A stretch of 64,000 bases of DNA from Prorocentrum cordatum (Eukaryota > Sar > Dinophyceae > Prorocentrales > Prorocentraceae). Within the stretch, counting starts at the first letter, position 1; every line of letters begins with the position of its first letter. The stretch is from the NCBI GenBank assembly GCA_963575745.1, contig CAUYUJ010015283.1, positions 572,410 through 636,409 of the forward strand, in the 5' to 3' direction. The position numbers and the translations under genes are program-made. Shown here piece after piece: positions 10,621 to 21,640 of this stretch. The notes under the pieces are model-generated. The model was not told where the DNA came from. It saw only the letters and a program-made list of their open reading frames with translations, and searched no databases.

Positions 10621-11805
10621 TCTCAAACATGGATCAAGGTGGCGTGGATTAGCGACGGGTCCCGTTTCCATGGGAAATCGTGGATTTCCGCCGCGGAAAG
10701 AGGCGGCACCGGCCGCACTTTGGGGAGGGCACCTCCCCCGATCCTTGGATCTGGCGACAACGCGCCAACTCCATGGATCGCCAATCCATGTCTGCGCGCC
10801 CCCGACTTGAGGAGGACGTGCTCGACCTAAAGTCGGATATTGGAACCTATACATTAGGATTGATGGATGGTCGAGGACGACGTCGGGGTGGTGTGGCGTA
10901 TACGTGTTTTTCCTTTTTTCTTTGGGGAGCAACAAAAAATGTATACTGAGGAGGGGGAAAAACACACAGACACAATGAATCGTCGATTCCCCAGAAAAGA
11001 TGGGAAAATCTGGGAATTGGGCGGGAAGACAAAAAAAACAGAAAATATGGGAAACTATGAGAAATCCTTTTATTTGCGTGTATTAATTTGTGTGTCCCAG
11101 GGCCCCTTGATATACAACAGGATCCCGTATACACCAGGATCCGCTTGATTGTTTGCAAGTTTCAGAGCAGGCCTGGAACACGCGTCGGTGTATCGAGTTC
11201 GGTTCCCTATAAAGGTGGCCACCTCCTGCCGCCAGGGGGCCCCGCGCCCCCTTCCCCCCGCCCCCCCGCGCACGACCCAGGCAGGCGCCGCGCGGGCGGC
11301 CGCCGCCCGGGAGGAGACCCCCGCCCCCGGTGCGCGCCCGCCTCGCGCCCGCGTCCACGGATCGGCGTCCTGCGGGCTGCGCACCTCTCGCGTCTCCCAC
11401 ACAGTGGGGGCGCGCCTCAAGAAACCATACACACTGTTCATTTCTAGTTCTTCGAGGGTTCTTTGATTTTTAGGGGGGCCACGATCCTTTCATTTCCGAT
11501 TGTTCCATCCGGGGACTCTTCCTGGCCACTAGGGGGCCAGGAACAACTAGAAACGAGCACAATTCGAAATGAGCACGATTAGAAATGAACGACGTGTGCG
11601 CTTTTCGTCGGGGTATCCTGGGTTTCTTCGCTCCGCGCGCTGCGCGGTGACTTCCCGCAGCCGCTGAAGAAGCTGATGCGTTCAGGGTGCTCTGGGTTTC
11701 CCCTCAGGTGCACCCTGCGCGCGGGTTTTCAGGGCTGGGTTTTTGGCCGCACCCGCACTGTACCGCTCGCAGAACATTTCCGGATAGTTCGTAGCGAGCT
11801 TAGAG
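10620..11805. other. no gene; contains a dispersed repeat at 10950-11125
   Basis: Positions 10950-11125 resemble 13555-13725. Both contain a CACACAG...TC(A/G)TC block, GAT(G)GGA, GAAACTATG and TTTGTGTG(T/C)CC(C/A)(A/T)GGGCCCCTT. From 11210 to 11400 the DNA is extremely C-rich. The rest shows no supported feature. Confidence 0.55.
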
Positions 11806-12000
11806 GGTCTCAGATTAAGAAGCCGGAGCCGCAGGGTAGCCCCAGAGAGGTCGTTCCCGCTTCCAGGAAAAATCCCCGACGGGGCTTGCCTGAGCCAGAG
11901 ACGGGTTGAGGGTCTCAGATTCAGAAGCCGGAGCCGCAGGGTAGCCCCAGAGCGGTCGTTCCGGCTTCCGGGACAAATCCCCGGCCTTGTCTGAGCGTTT
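11806..12000 (+). repeat. ~100-bp direct duplication
   Basis: GGGTCTCAGATT(A/C)AGAAGCC, the shared GGAGCCGCAGGGTAGCCCC and GGTCGTTCC occur twice, at about 11806 and 11908. Confidence 0.8.
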
Positions 12001-12209
12001 CACTACGCGTGCCCGGAAGCTCTCCAGAAGGCCTTTCGGAAGTTCTCTCCAGGTCCTTCCAGAGTTCTTCGCCAGGCCTTTCCACGCCCTTCGGGCGCCC
12101 TGCTACTCGGGTTTTGGACCCCACAAGTCTATCCCCTTGCTACGTCTATGACGTCTCCACAGCTATCCCGGCCATGCGTTGCGCAAGGGCTGAGTACATC
12201 GTCAGGGTA

Positions 12210-13010
12210 GTCAGGGTGAGTGCCAGTGCGCGCTGCGCTGAGGCGAGGGCCGCATTCTGGGAACGCCCCGCCATCCATCGGTGAAACGGTTGGCAGTCTT
12301 GTGGCCTCGGGCTCATAGTTGGCACGGACGTCTCAGGCGAAACGTCTGGCCCGCCCTCCCGCCCAGCCTCGGGACGCGATAGCGAGAGGTCACTCACAAG
12401 GAAAAGGGGTTCAGGAGGAGGAAGAGGACGAGAAGGAGGAGGAGGAGGAGGCGGAGGAGACTCATCACCGATGTTGGGACACACCCTCCCTCCAAGTTCC
12501 TTCCTCTTACGCCCTATACAAGGATTCTTTTCTTCTGAGGGAAATGCTCCGTTGGGAGACAACCGTGTGAAAGTCCTGAAGTCCGCCAGATTACCATTCT
12601 TAGGCTTTGAACGCCATGGGGCAACCAGACTGCGGCGTCCTGAGGATCCTGAATCGTGCCAGAGCACCATTCCTGGTACTTCAACTCCACGAATCAGCAC
12701 AACTCTTGCGCCCCGACAATCCTGAATCGTTCCAAAACGCAATTTCTGAAACGGTTAACCATGATCATCGGCAGGATTTCTGCATTGTTTCGACACGATT
12801 GTGCGCGGTGCGGCGCCGAGGCGAGAGCTACATGTTTTGAAACGACTCGCCCTCCATCTGTGAACCTGTTGCCAGCTTCTACCCTTCAGGCTCATAAGTG
12901 GTAAGGCAGTGAAGCAACACGCCCGGCCCGCCCTCCCCGACCAGCCTCGGGGTGCGAGAGGGAGGAGTTGTGCATAGGAGAAGGAGTGGAGGAGGAGCAG
13001 GCGGAGCAGG
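12210..13010 (+). repeat. direct duplication of about 230 bp, about 600 bp apart
   Basis: Both 12225-12470 and 12795-13010 contain GCCGAGGCGAG-like, GCCATCCATC(G)GTGAA-like, GGCTCATA(A/G)(T/G)(T/G)G and GGCCCGCCCTCCC-CCAGCCTCGGG segments, and both run into a GGA-rich tract. This looks like an old tandem duplication. Confidence 0.6.
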
Positions 13011-13345
13011 AGCAGGAGGAAGAGCAGGAGGCGGAGGCGGAGGAGCAGCGGAGGCGCAGGCGCAGGAGCAGGAGCGGAGGCGGAGGCGGAGGAGCAGGAG
13101 GAGGAGGAGGAGGAGGAGGACGAGCAGGAGGAGGAGGAGGAGGAGGAGGAGGAGGAGGAGGAGCAGGAGGAGGAGGAAGAGGAGGAGGAGAGGAGGAGGG
13201 GGGGGAGAGGAGACGGAGGAGCAGGAGCAGGAGCAGGGCAGGAGGAGGAGGAGGAGGAGGAGGAGGAGGAGGAGGAGGAGCAGCAGGAACAGGAGCAGGA
13301 CGAGGAGGAGGAGGAGGAGGAGGAGGAGGAGGAGGAGGAGGAGGC
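12960..13345 (+). repeat. (GGA)n microsatellite
   Basis: About 380 bp of GGA/GCA trinucleotides. The open frames are poly-Gly/Arg/Glu on the plus strand and poly-Leu/Ser on the minus strand; none is supported as a gene. Confidence 0.9.
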
Positions 13346-13554
13346 CCCCGCGAGGTCCAAACTCATCTCGTGCCGGTCCTGCTCCGAGGACCTGCCGGGC
13401 GCGGCGGTCCGCCCCTCCCGGGGGGCGATGCGGCTGGCGCTGGCCGCGGCGTCGGCCCAGGGCCATGGGCGCGCGGCAAGCGCCGCGCCCAGCGCCGCCG
13501 CCCTCGCGGGCAGGCCCCGTGCGCGGCCAAGTGCGGTGGGGGTGATGTCAGAAG

Positions 13555-13725
13555 GGAGAGGAGCACACAGGCGCAGCTCATCGTCTTCTCCCAGGAAGAG
13601 ATGGGAGGCTGTGGGAGGCGTTTGGGGGGAGACGACCACCTGGAAACTATGTGGGAGAACAAAAGGGGAATCCTGGGAGTTGCGCCCACTCATTTGTGTG
13701 CCCCTGGGCCCCTTCCTGATAGCCA
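13555..13725 (+). repeat. dispersed repeat, second copy (see 10950)
   Basis: Shares several blocks in the same order with 10950-11125, including ACACAG, GATGGGA, GAAACTATG and TTTGTGTG followed by CC(T/A)GGGCCCCTT. Diverged, with no coding capacity. Confidence 0.5.
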
Positions 13726-14280
13726 GGGGCGGCACGATCGAAGTGCAGATGGGGTCGGGCGGCGAGAGCTGTACACACCCACTGCCCCTGGCCAGGCGCA
13801 CCCTGGGCCCAGGGAGCTGCGTACAGATGCCTTCCCGGCCAAGCCAGGAGGGCGTGCACGCCGCCAGGGGGGGCCAGGAGGGGCCCGGCCAGGAGCAGCG
13901 GATGTGCGTGGAAGATCTCTCCGCCCTGCGGGAAGGACGGGGGCGAAGACTTGACAATTCGGGGACAACGGCCGCTGTCGGGTCTGGACAACACTTGCTG
14001 CTGGGCATCCGTATCTCCTGTGTTAGTGCCCATGTCGGGCTTGCGCATAGGGGGGGTGGACATCATGGTCGGGGCGATGACGTCTTCCTGGATTTCACGT
14101 CCTCCTCTGATTCCAAGGCTTTCCTTTGGCCCCCCCCCGCCGCTGTGCACGTGCCTCGGGCCATGATTTGTGACCCCCCCTGTTGGACGCCCCCCTCTTG
14201 GACGCTCCCCACCCCTGTGCGGCGGGGGGGCCGCGAGCAGGGGGCGCCTTCGCGGTTCGGGGTTAGAGGTTTTCGGGAGT
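13726..14280. other. no gene seen
   Basis: GC-rich sequence. A stretch at 13960-14000 (GGACAACGGCCGCTGT, ACAACACTTGCTG) resembles, inverted, 16395-16440 in another inverted-repeat element, so part of this region is probably transposon-derived. Confidence 0.35.
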
Positions 14281-14282
14281 TG

Positions 14283-14640
14283 TCGTCGGCTTGGGCGCCT
14301 CTTGGGCCGCGTTGGGGCCCTCTGGAGCTCTCTTTGGCCCATCTTTGGGGCGTGTTGGGCCGTCTGGGGACCATGTTGGAGGTCTCTGGGGCAGTTCTGG
14401 ACGCAAACGTCGTGCATGCGAAGTTGGGGCCCTCTTGGAGAGCCTCTTGAGGTTCTCTTGGGGCTTTTTCGCGGCCTCTGGGGTCATTCGGAGACCATCT
14501 TGAGCGTCTTGGAACGATCTTTCGGCTACTCGGGGCCTCTTGTGCCGTGCGGCGGGCGCCCCGGCGCCCTCTTGGCGCGCTCCTGGAGCGCCCTGGGGCA
14601 GTCGGTCGGGCATCGGCTGGGGTACTTTTCGCCCAGAGGT
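14283..14640 (-). repeat. CCAAGA-phased array, reverse orientation
   Basis: On the plus strand this reads as CTTGGG/CTTGGAG motifs at 10-11 bp spacing, so the CCAAGA unit lies on the minus strand. Confidence 0.75.
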
Positions 14641-15499
14641 CCTCAGGGGCCGCCACGCGCGCGCGAACTAGAACTATCAACTATTGTTAACCTGTTGCCG
14701 GAGATCTTAGCACGCCTCTGGCCCGTTGGGCCGGCGAATGTTTTGTTGGCTGGCGGTATCTTCACAAAATCGGCGGGCCGGATTTTGCTGAGCATACTGG
14801 CTGTCGCGGTGTCTGCCGAACTCGCTCTCGAACCACATAGAGCGCGAGCGCCGCCAAGCGGCGCTGGCCCGAGCTGTTTATACTGTCTTTCTCTCGGGGG
14901 TTGCTAAAGGCGCCCCTGGCCCAAGGCGCCCCCAGCTTTTCGATCCATTTTGGAGCCCCTGGGGACATCTGGGCCTCGTGAGGGGTTCTCTGGAGGCCGT
15001 GGGGGCCTCCTTGGAAATCCAGGGGGCACCTTGGGCCAGGGGCGCTTCCAGCAGCGCCCGATTCTCTGCCTGCAACAACATGGCCTCTCAGCCCCCTCAG
15101 ATGGCGGTGGCCGGAGCAGCCATGTGCCTGCACCAGCCCCGGCCAGTTTCGGTGCAGGAGCACAGTTGGCACCCTCCCGCGGCGAGGCTTCCGGGAGCCG
15201 CCCGCAGCGAGGTGCGCAGCATCTTCGCGGGGGCGCTGCCTGTCCTCTTGCAGCCCATGTCCATGGTAAGGACGCGGTATTTTTCGCCAGGCCACCCTTG
15301 CGTCCCTGCCTCCTCGGCACATCCTTGGCTAGTTTCGACATCCAAGGGTTTTCCAAATTGGAAGGTCAAGGGGCCCGATTTTGTCTGTGTTCCCTTCCGT
15401 CCGACACGGGCTTCTCATGCATGGCTTCGACACGGCTTCGACGCGGACTCGACACGTATTCGACGTTCGACATGGGTCCGACGCGCCCAGACCCCCACC
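14641..15499. other. no gene seen
   Basis: About 860 bp without a supported gene. A degraded part of the reversed array is at 14910-15040. The remainder is unique-looking. Confidence 0.4.
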
Positions 15500-15900
15500 A
15501 CCCACCAGACCACCCCAACCCAACCCGAAGGCCTCAATTTGCGTCCGTGGAGTGCTGCTTGCAGACGTAAGGACGGGCCACTTTTCTTCCTCCCCCGCCC
15601 CTCTCTCCCGTCATCCTCCCCTGCCCCCCCCCTTCTGCGCAGTGGGACAAAGCTTGCTCACTCGTCGTGCACGTCCTTCACATCATGCATGCAGGTCGCA
15701 CTGCTTTTGATTTTCCAAATCGTGCCCCGCCCGTTCACGAGCCAACCTGTTGGTTTGACCGGGCCTCGTCGCCTCTGCTCCAAGTGCCCAGTGGGGGGGG
15801 TCGGCGTCGGGGAACACTGAAGACACGCATGTGGAATCCGTACCCCTCCCCCCGAACCCGACATTTGGGCCTTCTGGTGGGTTGGGGTGGTCTGGTCGGT
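15500..15900. mobile_element. TIR element of 401 bp, CCACCCCAACCCAACC family, copy 2
   Basis: The left end is ACCCACCAGACCACCCCAAC. The right end, reversed, is ACCGACCAGACCACCCCAAC. Both then continue to GAAGGCC, so the terminal inverted repeats match over about 30 bp. No coding capacity. The same ends, more diverged, occur at 10300-10464. Confidence 0.75.
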
Positions 15901-15954
15901 AGTCCGCCAGGCCGCCGGGCCTGGGAGAAGAAGAGGGGAGCAGAGGCATGGCGA

Positions 15955-16047
15955 CGCCGACGGCGACGGCGACGGCGACGACGGCGGCGACGACGACGAC
16001 GGCGACGGCGACGGCGACAACGGCGACGACGGCGACGGCGACAACGG

Positions 16048-16096
<49 letters not shown>

Positions 16097-16110
16097 GCTG
16101 CCGCCGCCGC
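15955..16110 (+). repeat. (CGACGG/CGA)n microsatellite
   Basis: About 150 bp of GACGGC and GAC repeats leading into CCGCCG-rich DNA up to about 16260. Confidence 0.9.
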
Positions 16111-16287
16111 CGCCGCCGCCAGGCCGCCCGCAGCGGGGAGGCCGCGAGGCCTCGGCCGCCGCGCGGCGGCCGCCGTCGCCGCCGCGCTGGGCTGCGCCTG
16201 GGCGTCGCCGGCGCTGGCGGGCGGCGCGCCGCGGGCGCCGGGCCGAGGCCGGCGATGGCGGCCTGGAGGAGGATCTGGAAGCATGAA

Positions 16288-16558
16288 ATGGGTACGGAAA
16301 CCATGGGTACAATGCCCAACATGGGGGGCCACATGGGAACCCCACCCTCCCCCTCAGAAATCGTGGGGGGTAGGGGTAGGGTTCACATGTGGCCCCCTAC
16401 GACAGCAAGTGTTGTCCCAAACCAACAGCGGCCGCTGTTGGGCAGGCGGCCTTCTGTCTCAAATGGACACAGGCCGCGGCGGCGCGGACAGCGAGTCCTG
16501 TTCACAATGACCAGGAACTGCTGTTGGGGCATCGTACCCACTCTTTCCGTACCCAATT
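16288..16558. mobile_element. TIR element, TGGGTACGGAAA ends
   Basis: The left arm is TGGGTACGGAAACCATGGGT followed by ACAATGCCC. The right arm, reversed, is TGGGTACGGAAAGAGTGGGT followed by ACGATGCCCC. The arms match over about 30 bp. The interior of about 200 bp has a CAACAGCGGCCGCTGTTG palindrome and no coding capacity. I saw no clear target duplication. Confidence 0.65.
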
Positions 16559-16764
16559 CGTTCGGCCTCCTGTCGAAGAGAAAAAACGCCATATACATGG
16601 ACTCTTGGCGCTCCGCGCGAATTTCTTGCATCCGCGCTGGGCCCTCCGGCGCTGCCCCTGGCGTGCTCTGCGCGCCAGGGATGGTGGTCCGGCGCAGACC
16701 CAAGAGACCTGCGCGGAGCGCCAAACTGTACGTTTATGCCGTTTTCTCCTCTTCTATCTTGGCC

Positions 16765-16990
16765 TCCTAGACGGGGCTCGAGTACACAGGGTCGAAGGAT
16801 GGCGCCCTATCGCCGATGCATCGGCGATACGGCTCGATGCGGGGCCCGATGTTCGCCATGCCGGCGGCGCCGATGCATCGCCGACGTCGCTTTTGCATCG
16901 CCGATGCATTGGCGATGCGGTGCGATCCTGCGACCCTATCTACTCGGACCCCATCTCGGAGGCCTCTTGTACCGATGCCCGTGTCGAGTA
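16765..16990. repeat. cluster of GATGCATC palindromes, copy 1
   Basis: TATCGCCGATGCATCGGCGA plus TA at 16808-16829 is a perfect 22-bp palindrome. A second 24-bp one with one mismatched pair is at 16895-16918, and a half-site lies at 16868-16882. The right flank (CCCCATCTCGGAGGCCT) resembles that of the second cluster near 17.95 kb. Confidence 0.7.
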
Positions 16991-17800
16991 CACGTAAGAG
17001 TAACCTCTCGCCGGAGTGACCATTGGTGCTGGCCCGCTCTGGTCCCCCGATGGCCGAATGCGATGCGATAGTTGCGTCTTGCGCGCTTGGGTCTAGCCCC
17101 CCCCCCCCCGCGTCTCCCGAAAAGCCTCGCATCGAAGGTCGCTCTTGCCTAGGGTCACTCTTGCGTGTAGCCGACCGTGTAGCCGTTCATGGCAGCCTTC
17201 CATGAGAGGATCTGGCTTTTCAATTCGGCGGCTTCTCATCGTTTTCGGGCTCTGGGGCCCGTAAGTGGATTCAGGAGGAAAATAAACCTGGGGGAGGCGT
17301 CGGGACCTCTGGGGCCGCGGATGGAACAAACAAAATCGGAGGATGTCCGGGTACATTGTTCCTTCATGTTTCTTACGGGGTCCGTGCCGGGCGATAGCGG
17401 GCGTTAGCAGGGGGTGAGGGGGGCGGGGTGCCGGTAACATCACGTTTCGCGCCAGGACTGTCTAGGAATGGTTCGGAATAACCAAAAAGACCCTTGAGGT
17501 CAGCCGAATCGTGACGTTACCTGGGGGGGGGCAGGGTCGGTAACGGCCGTGATCGGGGAACATAAGCATCGTGTTCTTATGTTGTGCCTTTTCTTTTCTC
17601 TACGGAGTCTATGCCCTTGCCGTGCCAGTTCCGCGTCGGTCCCGTGCCTCCGCGGCCGTTGTGTTCTGATGGCGCCAGGCTCATGGCGGCGCGCGTCCCG
17701 CGTTGGCCATGAGCTGCGCCAGGCGTGGAATTGAAGCGAAACGGAAGTGGAACAAAGCAAACGCCTGAGCGTAACGCACCGATACGTAGCCCCTTATCAA
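16991..17800. other. no gene; includes a transposon empty site at 17147
   Basis: GCCTAGGG at 17147-17154 with its flanks matches both flanks of the element at 26245-26460. Otherwise I saw no gene or repeat that I can support. Confidence 0.5.
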
Positions 17801-17801
17801 A

Positions 17802-18000
17802 TGCGGATAAGAGTGAGGATGCGCCGTTCTCCGATGCATCGTTGATGCATCGGCGATGCTGTGGCGCTTGTAGGCGTGGAGAATGCCAGGCTCCAAATCG
17901 AACCGCATCGCCGATGAATCGGCGATTTGGCGCAATCATCCGACCCCATTTGCTCCAAACCCATATGGGAGGCCTAAAATAAATATTCCCCACGGCCTCA
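17802..18000. repeat. cluster of GATGCATC palindromes, copy 2
   Basis: It begins with GCGGATAAGAGTGAGG at 17802. CCGATGCATC-GTT-GATGCATCGG at 17831-17853 is a perfect hairpin, and ATCGCCGAT-GA-ATCGGCGAT follows at 17907-17926. The flank GACCCCATTTGCTCC...GGGAGGCCT resembles copy 1. Confidence 0.65.
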
Positions 18001-18005
18001 AAGTT

Positions 18006-18324
18006 GCGGATAAGAGTGAGGGGTCGGCAGTTTGCGGGGCTCTTTCAACAGCCCGCCGCAGGTGCCGATTCTTTGACACATTATACAACCAGTCCGCCGC
18101 AGGCGCCGACCTTCCTTCGTCGAGGCAACGTGGGTGGGTCGCGGGGAGGGCCGCGGGTGGGTCGCGGGGAGGGTCGCGGGGGGTATCGCGCGGGGGTCGC
18201 AGGGGCGACGACGAAGACGAGAACACCAAGCCACAAGCAAGCAGGCCACGGAATCCCACCTCACCCACGCACTCAGGGACGGTGTGTGTGTGACTCTGAC
18301 CGTTCGGCCCCCCTCACTCTGACC
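18006..18324. mobile_element. compact copy of the GCGGATAAGAGTGAGG element
   Basis: Left end GCGGATAAGAGTGAGGGG; right end CCCCCTCACTCTGACC. The interior keeps two CCGCCGCAGG(C/T)GCCGA segments, a short GGGTGGGTCGCGG run and the GGAATCCCACC...CAGGGAC right flank, which are all present in the 2.1-kb copy at 6024-8105. Confidence 0.65.
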
Positions 18325-18435
18325 CAGACCTCCATCGCATTCCGTAGCAAGGCATGGGAGCCGCGTATGCCCTCGGAATTCCGCTTTCAGAGGGCACTCG
18401 AGTGCGCCAGCGTCTGGTAATCGATGAGAAAGCGC

Positions 18436-18500
18436 AGATTTCGCGTCGACTTGCGTCGATTTAGCGTCGATTAGCGTCGGTAAGCATCGGTTAGCGCCGG
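18436..18500 (+). repeat. short TTAGCGTCGA tandem repeat
   Basis: Four to five imperfect ~10-12 bp units (GCGTCGATTTA, GCGTCGATTA, GCGTCGGTAA, GCATCGGTTA). Confidence 0.75.
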
Positions 18501-18719
18501 TCCGGAAGAGCTGGCAAGATGACATGGAAGGCGAGGATTGTTTTTAATAATGGCATGCGGAGGTTTGTCGTCGTTTTCTGCCTTTTGGGGCCCTTGCCAG
18601 GCACCAGGGCCGTCCAAAAGCGACTCGGGATTCCTGAGGAAAGGGTCGGGCTCTCTGGGGGCCTTGTATGGAAAATTACAAGACGCGGAGATCCCCAGAT
18701 GTGTATCTCAGTGGTTGGG

Positions 18720-18879
18720 TTAAGTCGGGCCTGTCACTCTACAGGGGGAATGTGCAAAAATAGTAAAAGAATAGTCAGGGGACGATTTTTTTACAATGTT
18801 CGCATATGTTTTGGATATGTTTGGTGTATCTTGAATTTTTCGTCGAAGATCCGCCTGTAGGGGGACATGCCCTACCTAA
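18720..18879. mobile_element. MITE with 8-bp target duplication, copy 1
   Basis: The left terminal repeat begins TTAAGTCGGGCCTGTCACTC. The right one, reversed, begins TTAGGTAGGGCATGTCCCCC. It is flanked by TGGTTGGG (18712-18719) and TGGATGGG (18880-18887), an 8-bp duplication with one change. Same family as 25268-25397. An 8-bp duplication fits hAT-like and some other DDE superfamilies. There is no coding capacity. Confidence 0.8.
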
Positions 18880-18887
18880 TGGATGGG

Positions 18888-19275
18888 TCTTACACCGGCT
18901 CAGCTGTCGGAATGCCGAGAAAGCAAGAGCACGGACGTCTGCCTGATAGGGGCCCTTTGGGGGGTCCTGTTGGGGCCTTCGTAGGTGTCTTGGAGGCCTC
19001 TTGAGCCATCTCGAGGCTATGTTAGACCGCATTGGGGTGTTCTTGGTCGGTCTCGGGACCTCTTGGACCGCGTTGTAGCTCCCTTGGGGCGCTCCTGGGC
19101 TGTAGTGCTCGTGATGCCCGCACCGGGGAGTTGCGGCATCGCTGACGGAGATTTGTCGGGATTTTGTTGGAGTAGTTCCCAACCCTCCCTTGATTGGGTT
19201 TGCGTTTTTCCTCACATCCTAAGTGGGGTTCAGACCTCACACCCACACCCTGTCCTCTTCACACTCACTCCTCCT
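18888..19275 (-). repeat. short reversed CCAAGA array
   Basis: Positions 18955-19100 carry the CTTGGGG-type motif at 10-12 bp spacing. The remainder to 19275 has no supported feature. Confidence 0.55.
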
Positions 19276-19279
19276 GTCA

Positions 19280-19289
19280 TCGTCATCAC

Positions 19290-19337
<48 letters not shown>

Positions 19338-19400
19338 TACCACTACCATCAATCATCATCCTACTCACCATCATCATCACTGCCACCATCCCATTAACAT
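19280..19400 (+). repeat. (CAT)n microsatellite
   Basis: About 17 CAT units, then degenerate CAT/CAC DNA. Confidence 0.95.
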
Positions 19401-19559
19401 CATGACCCCCGTCGCCATCCACTCACTCTTTCACTCACTCACATTTACTCATCACCCATTTGTCATCATGTCATGATCCCATTCTGATCACCGGCCATCA
19501 GCAGCGCACACCATCATCGTCATCATTACCACCATCCCATCATGATTACCGACCAGGAG

Positions 19560-20770
19560 GAGATCGTTTGTGAGTGAATTGCGAGGAAGTCTCAGGCGGG
19601 AGCGCCCTCCCGATGGGGCCCGCACTTCATGTTGGCAATCGGAGCGGGTCATCCAGAACCTGTACCTGTCGTCACTTTTGTGACCCCCACGCTTGAGTTT
19701 TGAAGAAGCCTCAGGCGGGATCCTAGTTTGTGAGCGATTCGCCAGGAAGTCTCTGGCGGGAGCCCCCTCTTTATTGGGCCCGCATTTCATGTTGGTAATC
19801 GGAGCGGGTCATCCAGATAATTACTGTAACTGTCGTCACTGCTGGGCCCCATCACGCCTGAAGCCTCAGGCGGGAGCCTCGTGAGCGAGTGAATTGCGAG
19901 GAACAGTTTCAGACGGGAGACCCCTTCCCTATGGGGCCGCATGTCATGTTGGTAATCAGAGCGGGTCATCCAGATCCTGAACTTGTCGTCTTTTGGGGGG
20001 CCCCAACGCTTGAGTTTGGAAGAAGCCTCAGGCAAGAGATTCGCTTGTGCTTGAATCGCGAGGAAGTCTCAGGCGTGGGCACCCTCCTTATGGGGCCCGC
20101 GTTTCATGTTGGTAATCTGAGCGGGTCATGCGAAAGCTAGACCTGTCGCCAAGTTTGGTTTCCCCAGTCAGATTTTGAATATTGATGAAGTCTCAGGCGG
20201 GAGTCTCGTCTGTGAGTGAGTCGCGAGGGAGTCTCGAGCGGGAGCCCCCTTGCTATGGGCCTGCAGCGCCATGTTAGAATCCGAACGAGTCCTGGGGATT
20301 TCGTAGCTGTCGTCACTGTTGGGGTCTCCTGGAGCCTCATGTGGCCTCGTGGGGGCGGGAGGGCCGAAAAACGCTTCCCGAACAAGTATCCCTGGAGCTT
20401 CCTGCGGCTTCCTGAGGCCTCCACAAGTAACGTCAAGACTGCTCTGACGGATTCCCTTGTGCTGCTGAATAGCGAGAAAGTCTTACGCGAGATGGCTGTT
20501 CCGGCAGCCGCGAGCAGCACCAAGAATGCTCTGAAGGACCTCCCTGTGGTGTTGATACATATGTTCAGTAGCCTCAGGCAACAAGGCCGTTCTGGCATCC
20601 GCGAGTAGCAGCAGTCTGGTTCTGAAGGGCCCCTTTATAGTGCCCAACTGCGAGGAATTCTCACGCGAAGCGGCCGTTCCAGCATCCGCAAGTAGCGACA
20701 AGACTGCTCTGAGGGTCCCTGTGTGGTGCTAAGTTGCGAGGAAGTCTCCAGTGAGAGGGGCCCACCTGAG
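19560..20770 (+). repeat. ~160-bp tandem repeat, five clear and several decayed copies
   Basis: Units begin with a TGTGAGTGAATTGCGAGGAA-like block and AGTCTCAGGCGGGAG at about 19570, 19730, 19880, 20045 and 20208. They then carry GGGGCCCGC, TTCATGTTGGTAATC and GAGCGGGTCAT. Decayed copies near 20465, 20645 and 20735 keep only GCGAGGAA-like or AGTCT(C/T)AC cores. Confidence 0.85.
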
Positions 20771-20804
20771 GTTCGGGCCCTCTCCGGCCAGGGCCCGGGG
20801 CCCT

Positions 20805-20835
20805 AACACACACACACATGTGTATGTATGTATGT

Positions 20836-20895
<60 letters not shown>
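20805..20895 (+). repeat. (CA)n and (TA)n microsatellites
   Basis: ACACAC and TGTATG runs, then an uninterrupted TA tract to about 20894. Confidence 0.95.
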
Positions 20896-20899
<4 letters not shown>

Positions 20900-20959
20900 A
20901 TCGGAGTAGGGCCCCGGGGCGGTGCCAGTAATCTCCATGGGGGGTGCAGGGCGCCCCCG

Positions 20960-21640
20960 GGAGCGTCCGAAGCGTCCCGGAGGGCCCCTGGGACCGCCAG
21001 GAACAGTTCGAGACCGCCCAAGACGGCCCGCGAGCGCTCCAAGACGCGCATAGATAGCCTCAGGAATGGCCAGGAAGGCCCGAAGACGTTCCAAGAGAGC
21101 TCCATGAGGCCCCGAAGGCATCCCAAGAGGCCTCCCAAGAGAGCCCCGACAAGCCAAAATCGTTGATTTTTATTGTTTTTTTTCTAGGTTTTTGGCCTTC
21201 TCGCTTTTTCGGGGTTCCGACGCTCCAAGACCGTCCAAGAGTCTCCCAAAACCGCTCCAAGACGGCCGAAGAGGCCCCCAAGACCGCCCCAAGACGGCCC
21301 AAGAGACCCACAAAATCGTCCCAAGACGGCCCAGGAGAGCCCCAAGATGGTCCAGGAGCCGCCCAAGACGGTTCCAGGAGAGCCCCGACAGGGCTTCAAG
21401 ATTGCCTAAGCGAGCCCAGCGGTCCCCAAGAGGGCCCCGCGAGGCCCCAAGAGGCCCCAAAGAGGCCCCCAAGAGCTTCCCCGGAGGCTCCCAGAGGCCC
21501 CCAAGATGGCCAAAAATGGCCCTGAGCGTGCCACAAGACGCCTCCAGGAGAGCCCAGCAGGCCTCCGAGAGGCCCCCAAGAGCCCACTGGAGGCCCTCAG
21601 GAGGTCGTCCCCATCATGTTCCCGGAAGGCGGTCCGGGAA
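20960..21640 (+). repeat. CCAAGA-phased array, block 3
   Basis: Same motif and rhythm as at 3 kb and 8-9.5 kb, with one T-rich insert at 21160-21215. No coding role. Confidence 0.8.
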
